From Glandiceps talaboti (lineage: Eukaryota; Hemichordata; Enteropneusta; Spengelidae), in contig NC_135557.1 in assembly GCF_964340395.1 (NCBI RefSeq), forward strand, positions 18,921,625 to 18,985,624: a stretch of DNA of 64,000 nucleotides, in the 5' to 3' direction. The notes under the pieces are model-generated. The model was not told where the DNA came from, searched no databases, and saw only the letters and a program-made list of their open reading frames with translations. Positions 26,301-33,611 of this stretch are shown one piece after another (the stretch's first letter is position 1; each line of letters begins with the position of its first letter). The position numbers were made by a program, and so were the translations under genes.

Positions 26301-26338
26301 CTGCAGTAGATTTTAGTAAAACAGCACCAAAGAAGTAG
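5083..26338 (+). CDS. Ig-superfamily transmembrane receptor, nephrin-like ectodomain with ITIM/ITSM-type tail (5' incomplete, 16 exons)
   Basis: Spliced exons give 1137 residues from the first traced exon to TAG at 26336-26338. In order they hold: six Ig domains (residues about 1-623), FN3 (625-722), a divergent FN3-like domain (724-801), a transmembrane helix (about 814-837), and a 300-residue cytoplasmic tail with Lys- and Pro-rich stretches and tyrosines at 859, 876, 921, 949, 968, 995, 1047, 1066, 1091 and 1125. The Ig-then-FN3-then-TM order resembles nephrin (eight Ig plus one FN3) and its relatives. The tail has LTYADL (ITIM consensus), TAYSAV (ITSM consensus) and YxN motifs. The first traced exon starts in phase 1, so at least a signal-peptide exon is missing. 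The chain of splice phases is consistent throughout if the acceptor at 21056 is used. Inferred role: cell-surface recognition or adhesion with tyrosine-phosphorylation signalling. Orthology is not established. Confidence 0.85.
5359..6883 (+). other. Receptor intron 1
   Basis: GT-AG phase-1 intron of 1525 bp. The 88-residue open frame at 6090-6356 is low in coding character and has no usable splice sites. From about 6620 to 6770 there is a decayed dispersed repeat of the type 'caaatttctttgaattgag...cacacacagacac'. Confidence 0.7.
6884..7195 (+). CDS. Receptor exon 2: Ig domain 2
   Basis: Acceptor TTTATCAG at 6883, donor T|GTAAGT after 7195, phase 1-1, 312 nt. A C2-type Ig domain with Cys in LTCEVTDG, the core Trp in VQWYKN and the second Cys in ATYTCKV. 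Two further cysteines are near the ends (PICTRS and LECEL), possibly an extra disulphide. The linker starts PPGEP. Confidence 0.9.
8812..8852. repeat. (AC)n microsatellite
   Basis: About 20 AC units, uninterrupted, inside receptor intron 2. Confidence 0.95.
9354..10450 (+). mobile_element. Dispersed element copy A with ~113-bp internal tandem repeat
   Basis: It begins with a GC-richer head (TTAGCCCTCGCCGGACG and a GTGCGACCGG stretch). Two copies of a 'gattggcctgaaatttggtggg' type segment follow (9637 and 9787 areas), then about five tandem units starting CCTAGCAACAAGACCACxCC at roughly 9857, 9972, 10080, 10192 and 10304. The right end, ACAGTTGTCCTACAAC near 10430-10445, matches the end of copy B (14459-15703). 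It encodes no protein, so it is a non-autonomous element of unknown class. Confidence 0.7.
10893..11219 (+). CDS. Receptor exon 3: Ig domain 3
   Basis: Acceptor CCTTTCAG at 10892, donor T|GTAAGT after 11219, phase 1-1, 327 nt. Nephrin/Kirrel-type Ig: Cys in LTLTCTTASSNP, Trp in ISWYKND, a long C'-E loop rich in Ser, Asn and Gly, and a second Cys in ARYQCKAKNS. It is clearly paralogous to exons 4 and 5, with the same SSNPxAxISWxKN core. Confidence 0.92.
11220..11576 (+). other. Receptor intron 3 with a decayed exon-end copy
   Basis: A short 357-bp intron. Positions about 11334-11425 resemble the last ~35 bp of exon 3 plus its donor and following intron: GAAGTACAA, AAGGA and TATTGTAAGTA recur in the same order, then a GAAxAATATGT and AATCTTTAT match. 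It looks like a leftover of the tandem duplication that made exons 3 and 4. Confidence 0.6.
11577..11906 (+). CDS. Receptor exon 4: Ig domain 4
   Basis: Acceptor AAATCTAG at 11576, donor T|GTGAGT after 11906, phase 1-1, 330 nt. Cys in LILVCETESSNP, Trp in ISWFKND, second Cys in VQFQCHARNSQF. It is the nearest neighbour and likely duplicate of exon 3. Confidence 0.92.
11907..13232 (+). other. Receptor intron 4
   Basis: GT-AG phase-1 intron of 1326 bp, occupied by a minus-strand LINE fragment (about 11976-12535). A degraded dispersed repeat lies at about 12780-12960. No exon was seen. Confidence 0.7.
11976..12535 (-). mobile_element. 5'-truncated LINE (L2/CR1-like), C-terminal end of reverse-transcriptase ORF plus 3' tail
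   Basis: On the minus strand the frame reads FGLPAYAIQK...YSAARLVIRE, then FLKVLHWLPVQHRTEFKI and LTFKVLHGFVPGYL. This is the conserved motif series downstream of the RT domain in L2/CR1-type non-LTR elements. After an internal TAA at about 12235 the same frame continues with APHLWYALPSYL and GRKTYFFSKTFA and ends at a TGA (plus-strand 12072-12074). The 3' tail has TGTAAAGTGCATTGTGAT, then GCGCTATATAAG, and ends in ATTAG repeats at about 11978-11998. One internal stop and the missing 5' part make it inactive. Confidence 0.85.
13233..13562 (+). CDS. Receptor exon 5: Ig domain 5
   Basis: Acceptor CTTTTCCAG at 13232, donor T|GTAAGT after 13562, phase 1-1, 330 nt. Cys in LTLTCTTESSNP, Trp in ISWYKNG, second Cys in DIYTCKGRNDQF. 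It is the third member of the Ig3-5 paralogue set. Confidence 0.92.
13563..15765 (+). other. Receptor intron 5
   Basis: A 2.2-kb phase-1 intron. Its first 900 bp are plain AT-rich sequence with no recognisable feature. The rest is dispersed element copy B (14459-15703). Confidence 0.75.
14459..15703 (+). mobile_element. Dispersed element copy B with terminal inverted repeats and ~113-bp tandem units
   Basis: The left end TTTTTAGCACAACTGAAC and the right end ACAGTTGTGCTAC are inverted copies (AGCACAACTG / CAGTTGTGCT). A GTCTGTCTGTCTGTGTGTG stretch follows the left end. Then come two or three diverged 'agattg..gaaatttggtggg' segments and about five tandem units starting at roughly 15077, 15192, 15304, 15420 and 15532, giving spacings of 112-116 bp. 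The tandem part matches copy A in intron 2. No coding capacity; it looks like a non-autonomous DNA element. Confidence 0.75.
15766..16062 (+). CDS. Receptor exon 6: I-set Ig domain 6
   Basis: Acceptor TTGCAG at 15765, donor A|GTAAGT after 16062, phase 1-1, 297 nt. I-set Ig with Cys in ATLICEIDSNP, Trp in ITWYKDG, and the DHGNYICKADN signature around the second Cys. The domain ends FTVTLLGK. It is the membrane-proximal Ig before the FN3 domains, as in nephrin-type receptors. Confidence 0.93.
16063..16431 (+). other. Receptor intron 6
   Basis: 369-bp GT-AG intron. Around 16295-16420 there are two diverged direct copies of a segment containing 'tgattcaata(c/t)tgct' and 'gttaatcagtg', about 75 bp apart. 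Confidence 0.7.
16432..16728 (+). CDS. Receptor exon 7: fibronectin type III domain
   Basis: Acceptor TATTGTAG at 16431, donor G|GTGAGT after 16728, phase 1-1, 297 nt. FN3 hallmarks: PDAPTNIEI start, GFDGGEPESIMYYVEY in the B-C strands, the tryptophan-rich DWQPWP, the TxYxxxxxAxN motif TTYVIKARAENSLG, then GPYSN. In this family a single FN3 normally follows the Ig block. Confidence 0.93.
16729..18270 (+). other. Receptor intron 7
   Basis: 1.54-kb phase-1 intron with a CT array (17272-17332). The open frames at 16705-16941, 17170-17549 and 17573-17794 have no splice support or domain content. Confidence 0.7.
17272..17332. repeat. (CT)n microsatellite
   Basis: About 30 uninterrupted CT units. 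Confidence 0.95.
18271..18507 (+). CDS. Receptor exon 8: divergent FN3-like domain
   Basis: Acceptor CATGTACAG at 18270, donor G|GTACAC after 18507, phase 1-1, 237 nt (78 whole codons). The beta-rich pattern (KLTWTLHEDPD, then VCVKVEAL, then VTYRITYC) is FN3-like but shorter than exon 7, and it carries four cysteines (VCVK, ENECVD, TYCTI, GECEE) that could form two disulphides. The fold is inferred from the strand pattern only. Confidence 0.8.
18508..19310 (+). other. Receptor intron 8
   Basis: 803-bp phase-1 intron, AT-rich, with a CCCCCCCCC-AAAAAAAAAA tract near 18930-18950. No other feature seen. Confidence 0.7.
19311..19439 (+). CDS. Receptor exon 9: juxtamembrane stalk and transmembrane helix
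   Basis: Acceptor TTCCAACAG at 19310, donor A|GTAAGT after 19439, phase 1-1, 129 nt. An acidic stalk (APDDKENDTLP) precedes an uncharged helix of about 24 residues from GIIGISIA to VLSVLIY (residues 814-837). Basic stop-transfer residues RNAQHKK follow. This fixes a type I topology with the Ig/FN3 domains outside. Confidence 0.93.
19440..19799 (+). other. Receptor intron 9
   Basis: 360-bp AT-rich intron, nothing else recognised. Confidence 0.6.
19800..19821 (+). CDS. Receptor exon 10: 22-nt micro-exon
   Basis: Acceptor TAATTTCAG at 19799, donor AG|GTAAAT after 19821. It adds KGLGAAPR and shifts the phase from 1 to 2, which is exactly what the next exon needs (AG+A gives Arg). Skipping it would put exon 11 out of frame, so the phase logic supports it despite its size. 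Confidence 0.75.
19822..20803 (+). other. Receptor intron 10
   Basis: 982-bp phase-2 intron, AT-rich. No exon, RNA gene or repeat array seen. Confidence 0.6.
20804..20946 (+). CDS. Receptor exon 11: cytoplasmic tail with VYSGV and RYTQP
   Basis: Acceptor ACTACAG at 20803, donor G|GTGCAA after 20946 (a weak donor), phase 2-1, 143 nt. Hydrophilic tail sequence with Tyr 859 (NVYSGVENP) and Tyr 876 (ERYTQPEM), ending VSGINTA. If the intron were retained the frame would run on to TAG at 21055-21057, giving an alternative short tail. Confidence 0.8.
21057..21107 (+). CDS. Receptor exon 12: short acidic tail exon
   Basis: Chosen acceptor CACGTCTAG at 21056, donor G|GTAGAA after 21107, phase 1-1, 51 nt, reading DETSAGEQESSLFSPQ. 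A better-looking acceptor at 21033 (AAATCAG) would give PDECTRLADETS in the same frame but needs a phase-2 upstream exon, and from exon 11 (phase 1) it yields an early stop. Either the poorer acceptor is used or the two choices give alternative tails. Confidence 0.6.
21108..21774 (+). other. Receptor intron 12
   Basis: 667-bp intron. About 21230-21415 is a degraded dispersed repeat ending in CAGACAGACATGTAGGCAG-type sequence. No exon seen. Confidence 0.6.
21775..21918 (+). CDS. Receptor exon 13: Lys-rich tail with LYANV motif
   Basis: Acceptor TATTTGAAG at 21774, donor G|GTAAGA after 21918, phase 1-1, 144 nt. Contains PPYGKV (Tyr 921), the basic run KAKKKKNPAK, then EIKLYANVDTKK (Tyr 949). 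YANV fits the pY-x-N consensus of Grb2-type SH2 domains. Its layout (basic run, then Y-x-N-V, then acidic/Lys) parallels exon 15. Confidence 0.85.
22069..22437. repeat. ~95-bp tandem repeat, four copies
   Basis: Units start with GACAAGCAAAGTA at 22069, 22170, 22264 and 22359 (spacings 101, 94 and 95). They contain CCATCATTGCCACTTCATAG and GTTGTCATGC. Later copies are nearly identical, which implies recent expansion. Confidence 0.92.
22745..23850. repeat. ~74-bp minisatellite array M1 with conserved right flank
   Basis: About 12 to 13 degenerate units built on GGTAAAATCTACCTGAG, TTCCCCTGTCATTTTACC, AGGGTTCCCTACCAGTG and TTTTTGTAAAGGGTGGTAAG. GGTAAAAT and ATTTTACC inside each unit can pair as an 8-bp stem. 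The right flank (CCAGTTTTACCATATTCCCC ... GGGGTT ... AACACTG) is repeated beside the array at 43.57-43.97 kb, so array and flank belong to one dispersed unit. Confidence 0.88.
23946..24026 (+). CDS. Receptor exon 14: tail exon with EYQDT
   Basis: Acceptor ATCAACAG at 23945, donor G|GTAGAG after 24026, phase 1-1, 81 nt. Encodes AEYQDTAIDMPMSG followed by THEEPPFFSNGA (Tyr 968). An internal G|GTACAC at 23987 is also in phase 1 and could be an alternative donor that removes 13 residues. Confidence 0.8.
24027..24734 (+). other. Receptor intron 14
   Basis: 708-bp AT-rich intron with a TTTA microsatellite at 24424-24481. No exon seen. Confidence 0.65.
24424..24481. repeat. (TTTA)n microsatellite, imperfect
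   Basis: Interrupted ATTT/TTTA units over about 58 bp. Confidence 0.85.
24735..24997 (+). CDS. Receptor exon 15: Lys-rich tail with AYANL, SYDNV and PYEMP
   Basis: Acceptor TTTTTCAG at 24734, donor CCG|GTATTG after 24997, phase 1-0, 263 nt. Contains GAYANL (Tyr 995), a Pro/Ala stretch (DPAPVPAPK), a basic run (AKKKGKKDRPKK), RSYDNVPV (Tyr 1047) and NPYEMPV (Tyr 1066). YDNV fits both pY-x-N (Grb2) and the pY-D-x-V (Nck) consensus known from nephrin tails. The donor is not strong; read-through would add about 35 residues before a stop near 25095. Confidence 0.85.
24998..26161 (+). other. Receptor intron 15
   Basis: 1.16-kb phase-0 intron, AT-rich. A short AATC run lies at about 25618-25642, and a direct copy of 'gatgtttatttagttgttt' near 25974-26010. 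No exon seen. Confidence 0.65.
26162..26338 (+). CDS. Receptor exon 16 (last): ITIM, Pro/Lys tract, ITSM-like motif, stop
   Basis: Acceptor TTATTTCAG at 26161; TAG stop at 26336-26338; phase 0 entry; 58 codons. Encodes EGLTYADLSF (Tyr 1091, matching the I/V/L/S-x-Y-x-x-L/V ITIM), a KPKPKLKPKPKPQP tract that offers SH3-type PxxP sites, then TAYSAVDFSK (Tyr 1125, matching the T-x-Y-x-x-V/I ITSM). Known ITIM/ITSM pairs recruit SH2 phosphatases or SAP-type adaptors in vertebrate immune receptors; use here is inference. Confidence 0.9.
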   Translation, partial: EPQEGNVEGLTYADLSFQGPSGGTGDKPKPKLKPKPKPQPEEATAYSAVDFSKTAPKK

Positions 26339-26490
26339 AGTGTGGACCTAGGAAAGTAAGCCAAATAATGAAAATTATATAAATAAACAGTGTCTGTGAA
26401 TAAATATGCCAAGAAATCCACAATTATTTTTAATTATATGAATAAACAGCATCTACAATAAAATATGCCAAGAAGGTCCACAATTTTAGG
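26339..26490 (+). terminator. Receptor 3' UTR start with duplicated polyadenylation signals
   Basis: AATAAA occurs at 26382-26387, 26399-26404, 26441-26446 and 26457-26462. The four come from a tandem duplication with a 59-bp period (copies starting about 26373 and 26432, sharing AATTATAT, AATAAACAG and ATGCCAAGAA). The gene therefore carries two equivalent polyA regions. The actual cleavage site is not determinable here. Confidence 0.7.
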
Positions 26491-29040
26491 TTCAGTACTG
26501 GTGTTAGGTTTAAACAGTGTTACATTGTAATCATGATCATGAATTCAGAGAACAAAAAAAAATGACATCACCATAATGACATAATGTTGTCGGTGTTTCT
26601 TCCTTGTTCCTCTGTTTTAATTATAATAGAATTCTAAATTCTAAATCATATACAACTCATAGTGAGTAGAAAAAATTATTAATTTGAGTGGATAAATATA
26701 ACAATTTTTCAAATTTCAAATTTCAGTCTTAAAATCATACACAGAAGCGTTAATAATTAATTACTAAATGTGCTTATACCAATGTTATGAAAGTGTAATT
26801 CCCTAGCTGGTTACTAGGATTCCTGTATTGCAGGTAACTTTGTATACAAAACTCTTGAATTGTAATTAAATTCCAAAGTAAGTTTACAAATCTCATCTAA
26901 AAGATCTTTTAAGATGCCTTATGTAATGTACTATAATTTTATGCCTAGCTTGCCCTATTATTGAGGTACATTATTCCCTTCTCAAGACAAATTTAGCAAA
27001 AAGGGATATCCTAACTACAATTTACACTACAATTTACAGTGACACTCCTCTGTGCCACAAATATACATTTAATTTCAACTTCATACTTCTTCACTGGTAA
27101 TAGCAGTACATGACATTTGTTTAGGGTCACCAACGTCCACAGAATAAATATGATATGTAGTAGAAACCTGCTAATTTTGAAATTGCCAAGAGTTATGTAT
27201 AGATTAATTCCCTAAATAACCGCATCATACAAATATACATAATGCCATTTCATTTTCACTTCTCCATACTGATTCTATCCGTTTTATGTCACAAGCACTT
27301 TCAGTCACCATATGACCTATTAATACATTGACCTTCCTAGTGTGATGTATGTTTGTCTGCAAGGCCAGGCTGAACAAAAGAATTACTGAGTAAGCTGTCC
27401 TGTACAATTTGTCATCAATTATTAAGACCACAAATAGTGTCTTAATAAAAGATTTGCTTAATGCTTTGTATTACTGCAAAAGGGAAACATAGCAAAAACT
27501 GAGTTTAATTCCTCTAAAATGTTACCAACAATTTTCCTGATAAAATGAAAACAGTGTACTCCACTAACAGGTAGATTTGAATATCAAACAAATGAGGAAC
27601 ACTAATTTTGCATTATATTTTTCTTTTTAAAAAAAAACCTAAATGACAATTGCCAGCATTTTACCACAGACATGAGACAATATTGTTCAGGTGCTAGCTT
27701 ATTTGAACATTTTGTGCTGCCACATCAAAATATTAACATCAGTGTTTAGTCCTCGAAAAATGTTTTAAGAAACAAAACTGTACAGCAGAATGTTTTAGGA
27801 TAGTTTCATGTTACAGATTAGCATTCTGTCCCTAACAACTGTTACCATCTGAATTCATGTCATTTTTTCACTGGAATTGTACACACCCAGTTCGCTGGAA
27901 ATACAACATAGTGCATTACAGTGAGAGCTTGGATGAGATCATAAAAATTCCCCTAGTGGTGATATTTTACATAGTGCGTAGTCAAAACAACACCATATAA
28001 GGACAGCGGGTGGTAGCAAACACAGAATACATGCTATGAATACATGCCAGTGAAAGGTGAAAAAAGGTCACTCACGCTCACCAGACACTTTTCATATTCT
28101 AATCATACAATACATGCAGCTTGCCTTGAGATTCTGAGATGAGGTCAATCTTAGTTCATCAGACAATAATTAGCACTAAGTAAAGTATATCATTTTCAAA
28201 TTAAAATTGGAGGAATGAGATAAAAATATGGAAATTTTGTATGCCATGTCTGTAATCGATGACTGTGTAGATTTCATATATGATATTTATGTAGGTACTT
28301 TTCCTTATTATTTTGGCTGATATCCAGGTAACTAGGCAGTCACACAGGTAAACAGAAAACACATGAGACAATAGAACCCACAACCCACCTCAAGACATGG
28401 TGACCAATTTTCTTATCATGACAAGCAGAAATTGTAATTTTGAATTTATTGGACTTGACAATTATTGGGCTGTAAGTGTTTATTGAAGTAACACATGTTA
28501 AACAAATAACAGAAAGCTTAGGGCTATTGTAAAGGGCCACATATTACAAAAAAAAAGTGGCCCTTATAATACCGCTGGTATGTTTATTTCAATTATACAA
28601 ATTATTCCGTTTGATTATTGAAACCAGTTTTATTTTCCACATAATGGTATATTAATAATATTTTATTTTGGTTTCATTTCAATATATACAGTTCACATTG
28701 ATATGTTAACATGTGAGTACACAGTGAAGAAAAGCAAAAACATCAAATACTATCTCAGACATATACAGTGTGTGTAAAATTTCAACCTATAAGTATAACC
28801 TACCAGTATAATCAGGGTGACTCAGTCAGACTGCACATCAATTGCCTTAACACAGAATATGCTGCTAGATTTTATGTTTCAATGACCTATATCTTTTAAG
28901 GCTATATGTACATATGTTGCATATCTACATGCATGCATGTATGTCACATTACTGTATATGATATTACTGTAATTGAACACCACACACTTAAACATCTTAC
29001 ATTATATTGAGTTTGTATTTACTGTGGGGGAAAATACTAC
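26490..29040. other. AT-rich non-coding stretch
   Basis: I see no credible exon on either strand; the short open frames at 27225-27431 and 28201-28540 lack coding features. A 9-bp inverted repeat AAGGGCCAC / GTGGCCCTT with an A-rich loop lies at about 28533-28566 and could form a small hairpin. Confidence 0.6.
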
Positions 29041-29049
29041 CAGTAGTCA

Positions 29050-29660
29050 GGAGAGTCAATCTTGAGGAATTGTGAAAAAAATATACAAAACATTTACATG
29101 TCACATGTATGCAGATAGATTGAAGTTAGAAAGTAATAACAACTTCTGGTATATATCGATGTATATATACAGGCTTCCTTATTCAGAGCTCTTCACACCA
29201 TTTTTATTTAACAGCCATGTACCTAGATAACAATATTTTTGGGAATTGTGAAAAAATACACAAAACGTTTACAAGTTCACGTGTATGCAAACATATTAAA
29301 GTTAGAAAGTACTCATAATAAACAACTTTTACTTGTGTTATCCTGTTATTTAGGCTCCCTTATTCAGAGCTTCACACAATTTTCAAACGTAAATAAATAA
29401 ATAACAATATTTTGGCCTAAATTTACCAATATCTTCTGTAGTATTTCATCTAGTCATGACAGTCAACCTTGGAAAATTGTGAAGAAAAAAAATATTCCAA
29501 AAAATAAAAAAATATATTTACAAGTCATATACAGATATATTGAAGTCAGGATATATATAATAATGGCTATAGTATATAGTGTCTATTCAGTGGGTCACAC
29601 CATTATCAAATAAGTATTTAGAGTACAATATTTAGCCTAAATTTACCAAGATTTGTATAC
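29050..29660. repeat. Old tandem triplication, ~190-215-bp units
   Basis: Three diverged copies begin near 29055, 29240 and 29465. They share AATTGTGAAAAAAATA, CAAAACATTTAC, ATTGAAGTTAGAAAGTA, TTATTCAGAGC and ACAATATT..GGCCTAAATTTACC in the same order. Divergence is high, so the duplication is ancient. Confidence 0.7.
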
Positions 29661-30339
29661 TTCCATTAATACATGTTGTAATACATTATATTTTCATAAA
29701 TGTAATATCCCCACATAGCCATGCATTTCTAACTCAAATATTTCAAGAGGACAATAATATTGGTGACCCACTGACGAGGTGCACAGTGCCCTCAAAACAT
29801 TTGAGTCAGAAAAGCAAGGTTTTGTGATATTTTTGTACACGATACACAATTCTTGGTACCTGCAATAGCATTTTACCTCATGCTATATGGTCAAAATAGA
29901 AGAAGGTGGACTTATTTTAGTGTATGCGTCAATGCATGACTTGTCAAGTACATGGAGTGGAAGTTACCATGTTGACCACGAAATCAAATGTCCATAATTT
30001 TTATGATCTGCCAGCCTAGGCATGCAGTAGTATTCTATTTCCGGTATTGAGAATTGTAATACATTACTTGTTGTCTGTGTAGATGCCAAATAATGCCTTC
30101 ATCAATTGGTGCAAAAAACATTAATGAGAGTAATTTCAGTATTGTTATACACTAAATATAGATTGCATTTTTCAATTCAGAAAAGTGATTTACATTTTAC
30201 ACATTCTATTGTATTCTACTGTGGTTATTAAATTCCACAAAACAGTCCATTCACATTGTTCTCAGACTTATTTAGTCAAAATTCAGCAAAATATCAGATT
30301 GTACTCTGATTTGGTCTAAATTGGCTACTGTAACAGCAA

Positions 30340-30510
30340 TACTAATCAATCAATCGATCAATCAAATTTCTATACTGCCGATATCCAGAGAAATTCTCTT
30401 CATTCGCTTTCAGTAGAGCTGAATGGCTTTGTACTGTAGGCTTTGTTGAAAAAAATAAGTCTTCCGTTTTGTTTTGAAACAATCCAGGCTGGCATATGAA
30501 TGAAAAGTAG
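30340..30510 (-). mobile_element. LINE 3' end, short truncated copy
   Basis: The minus strand encodes SLDCFKTKRKTYFFQQS and ends at TGA (plus-strand 30410-30412). The RKTYFF end matches the C-terminus of the LINE at 11976-12535. It is followed by a GATATCGGCAGTATAGAAAT 3' UTR and a GATT/AATC repeat tail at about 30344-30364. It is a different subfamily from the first because the 3' tail differs. Confidence 0.7.
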
Positions 30511-32203
30511 AAAAGAAAAGAAAATGGTTGGCACATCAGAACAATGAAAGAACTGGCAGTGAAGCCTTACAAATTTTGATTGATTGGCATTCTGAAATTA
30601 AAGTTCAGTGAACGTTACTTAATCTAGTCCAAAGATGATTTCATCTTTGGAAATTGCATACATGTATTACATGTACTTCTACTATTCTCTTGTAGTCACA
30701 ACAAAGAATTTACACTTCACTGTATATGATTTGTAATGCTGGTCATACAAATCTGACCCTTATGGGGGACAGTGTACATATGTGCACCAACTGTTATCAG
30801 GTCTTAAGTACAAATATGACAAGTCATCGATGATCCAATAAAAAATTCTTAACATTGTCAACTATACAGCAAATCAGACAGCTATTTACATTTAAAATTG
30901 ATGTGAATGTCACAAACGATGATTGATACTGACAGTATATTGTAGTGCTGTGTCAAGTAAATTCTGAATCATATAATACATGTTTAAGACAGTAAACTGG
31001 TACAAATTTTTTCATAAATTGTTGCAAATTTGTGTACTTCATAATGAACCTGAAGCCTTCGGGGCACATACATGACAAACACTTCCTAAAATTTACTCAG
31101 ATTTTTTTTTCTTCAAATTTTGTACAATTGCATATCGAGAGTGTGTACTTTCATTTGAATGTACTAATATACAATGTAACTGCCTAATTTTGAGAACTAT
31201 TTGTAACTAGTGATTGTATGCACTCAGTATTGCAGTGTTTAAGTATGTATTCCAGTCTATTGAGAATGTACTTTGGCAAAATGAAGATAAAAAATGTGTG
31301 TTTCTAATAACTTGACAGACCCTATTAAATTTAAACATAATTTTTTTAAACATTGAACACAAAAATATAATAAATTCTTTTGTTTTCTTGACCTTCACGC
31401 ATGTCTGTTTCCTTTGCCAAGTGATATCTAAATATTTCATTAAAGTATCACAGAAGGGGTAGTCTGACTGACATTTCATTTGATTTTGGGCCAAATCAAT
31501 ATTTTCAAAAATTAAAAAAAAAAATCAAATCAAATCAAATCCAGACTTCCCTACCTAATACCTACCTACCCTATTTTCTGAGGCTGTTTTATCAGAAACA
31601 CACAATTTTGATTTTGTTTTGCCTTATTTATACGGTATCATGCTGCAGGTACTTATAACTTTTCTTATTTCTGCTACATTGTTCTTGAAATAACAAACAC
31701 AAAAAACAAATATTTTTAAAAGAAGTGTATACTATATATACAGTAAATCTATTTTGACAGTCTAAGGAAATGCTTAGTTTTACATTAGTATGGCTTTAGC
31801 ATTCAAGCTGCAGTACTAATAACTTGTCCTTACCATTTATAATTTTAGGATATGAAAATAACAAAAATATTATGATCATAGTACTTGGAAAAGAATTGTT
31901 TTGTAAATTTTGGTTTCTAATCAGTACAGAAAGTTAAACAGTCATAAATTGTTATTAGATAGGCATCATACCATTGTGAAAGTCATTACTGAGAGTAAAG
32001 AGAATTGAAAACATAAAATAATTATGAAGAAATATAAAATATTATTTACCATGATCTATATTTGGAATTATAATCATGGTGAGGACAGGTCAGCTAAAAC
32101 AGGGTTCTCCTGAGGCATTTAAAATGCTTACTTACTCAGTGAGAGTGAAATTTTTAAAAAACTAAATTGTATTAATTTTATCCTACATTTTAATTATTCC
32201 TTT

Positions 32204-32311
32204 GGGAACTTGATTCTATTAATCTTACAAGGATGACACATTTGGAGAGTTGAATGGGAACTGGATTCTATTAATCTTACAAGGATGACACATTTGGAGA
32301 GTTGAATGGGA
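32204..32311. repeat. 52-bp perfect-like direct duplication
   Basis: GGGAACTTGATTCTATTAAT and GGGAACTGGATTCTATTAAT start at 32204 and 32256. The following ~36 bp are identical, so the event is recent. Confidence 0.92.
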
Positions 32312-33555
32312 CTCAAAGTGTCAAGAACATTTTATCAGACTTGTACCTTTGTCAAAGTGAAATGGAATAAAATCAAAAACAGTACTGTACTTGATACAAA
32401 TTTACATCACCAGACTATATACGTACTCATCCATAGATTAATAGATCCTGCATTTTTAACACTTTTTTTATGATGAATATTTTAAAATGTATTTTTGAAA
32501 ATGTTTTTAACCAATATATACTCAGATATGGATCATTTTACTATTGCTAGTGTTTTACTTTTGATGAGATTATTTCAAAATACAATGTATTCATGTTCAG
32601 TGTGCCTCTCTGTAATGAAAGAACAAATTTGTTGTTTTGGGTCAAAATGATGTCAACAGTCTTTGTTATGTGTCATGACAAAAAGGGATCTGATACAAAA
32701 ACACCAAATTTTGGCTGGTCACAAGAAATTACTGTGTGTCAGTAGGCACATCAAATTGACTTAGAGTGCATACTGTTCATTTTAAAACCCATGTTAGATT
32801 GAAACTGGTGTTCTACTCATGTATATACAGGTACCCTTGAAATTATAAAACTGCACGAACAATTCAAAGTATGTCATTTATAACTTAAAGGGTCCATATA
32901 AGATGATTTTGACTGGAGGGTGGATTGATTTGCAGAGTGTATTTGTAAAGTGTAGAAATTATGGTTGGAATAATTGACCATTTGAGAACAGAATATACAG
33001 GGCTTGAATTTCATTTCCACTTTGTAGCCAGATTTAATCAAGTACCCCCTGTTTCAACTACCATTTTCTATTGAATATCTATTGGTCTAGTAGAAAATCA
33101 CCTATGTACATGTAAATTTGGTAGTGGAGATATGTTGAATAGTCTATGTGTGCCCTTAGCTACTGCTAATTCTAACTCCTGTACATGTATATGGATATGT
33201 ACAGTACTGTTATTGTTAGAGAACAACATCAGTTTGATGTGACCTTCATTTGATTTGAACTGTCTCAATGAAATGGGAACAATCTATTCAGGACCTGTTG
33301 AACCATATGTTTTTATTCATGAGTGGGACACCAGTTCTGTTTTTAATTGTAGTATTTTATTCAATGTAGTTGTAAGAAGGCCTTGAACAGCACAGCCTGG
33401 TAGTTTAATATGGTAATGATGTACACTTCTGTGGGCACTCCGAAACAGGCTTGTTTAGTACTGTTGCGTGGAATGTTATCTAGAATATTTAGGGTATGAC
33501 CATAATCAAGCAATTTTTATGTTACACTCCTTGAAAGTCTTCCAAAACAATGTGG

Positions 33556-33611
<56 letters not shown>
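33556..33611. repeat. (AATC)n microsatellite
   Basis: About 14 AATC units. The Asn-Gln-Ser-Ile repeat frame over it is an artefact. It may be the tail of a further truncated LINE, because the other LINE tail here is also AATC-rich. Confidence 0.95.

Larger units (their letters stand above)
29661..33555. other. AT-rich non-coding stretch with a LINE end and a 52-bp duplication
   Basis: Outside the LINE end (30340-30510) and the direct duplication (32204-32311) nothing beyond AT-rich unique sequence was recognised. The 95-residue minus frame at 31207-31494 has no domain or splice support. Confidence 0.55.

Noticed and set aside
28533-28566. microRNA-like hairpin AAGGGCCAC / GTGGCCCTT
   Set aside because: The stem is only about 9-10 bp with an A-rich loop, too short for a miRNA precursor.
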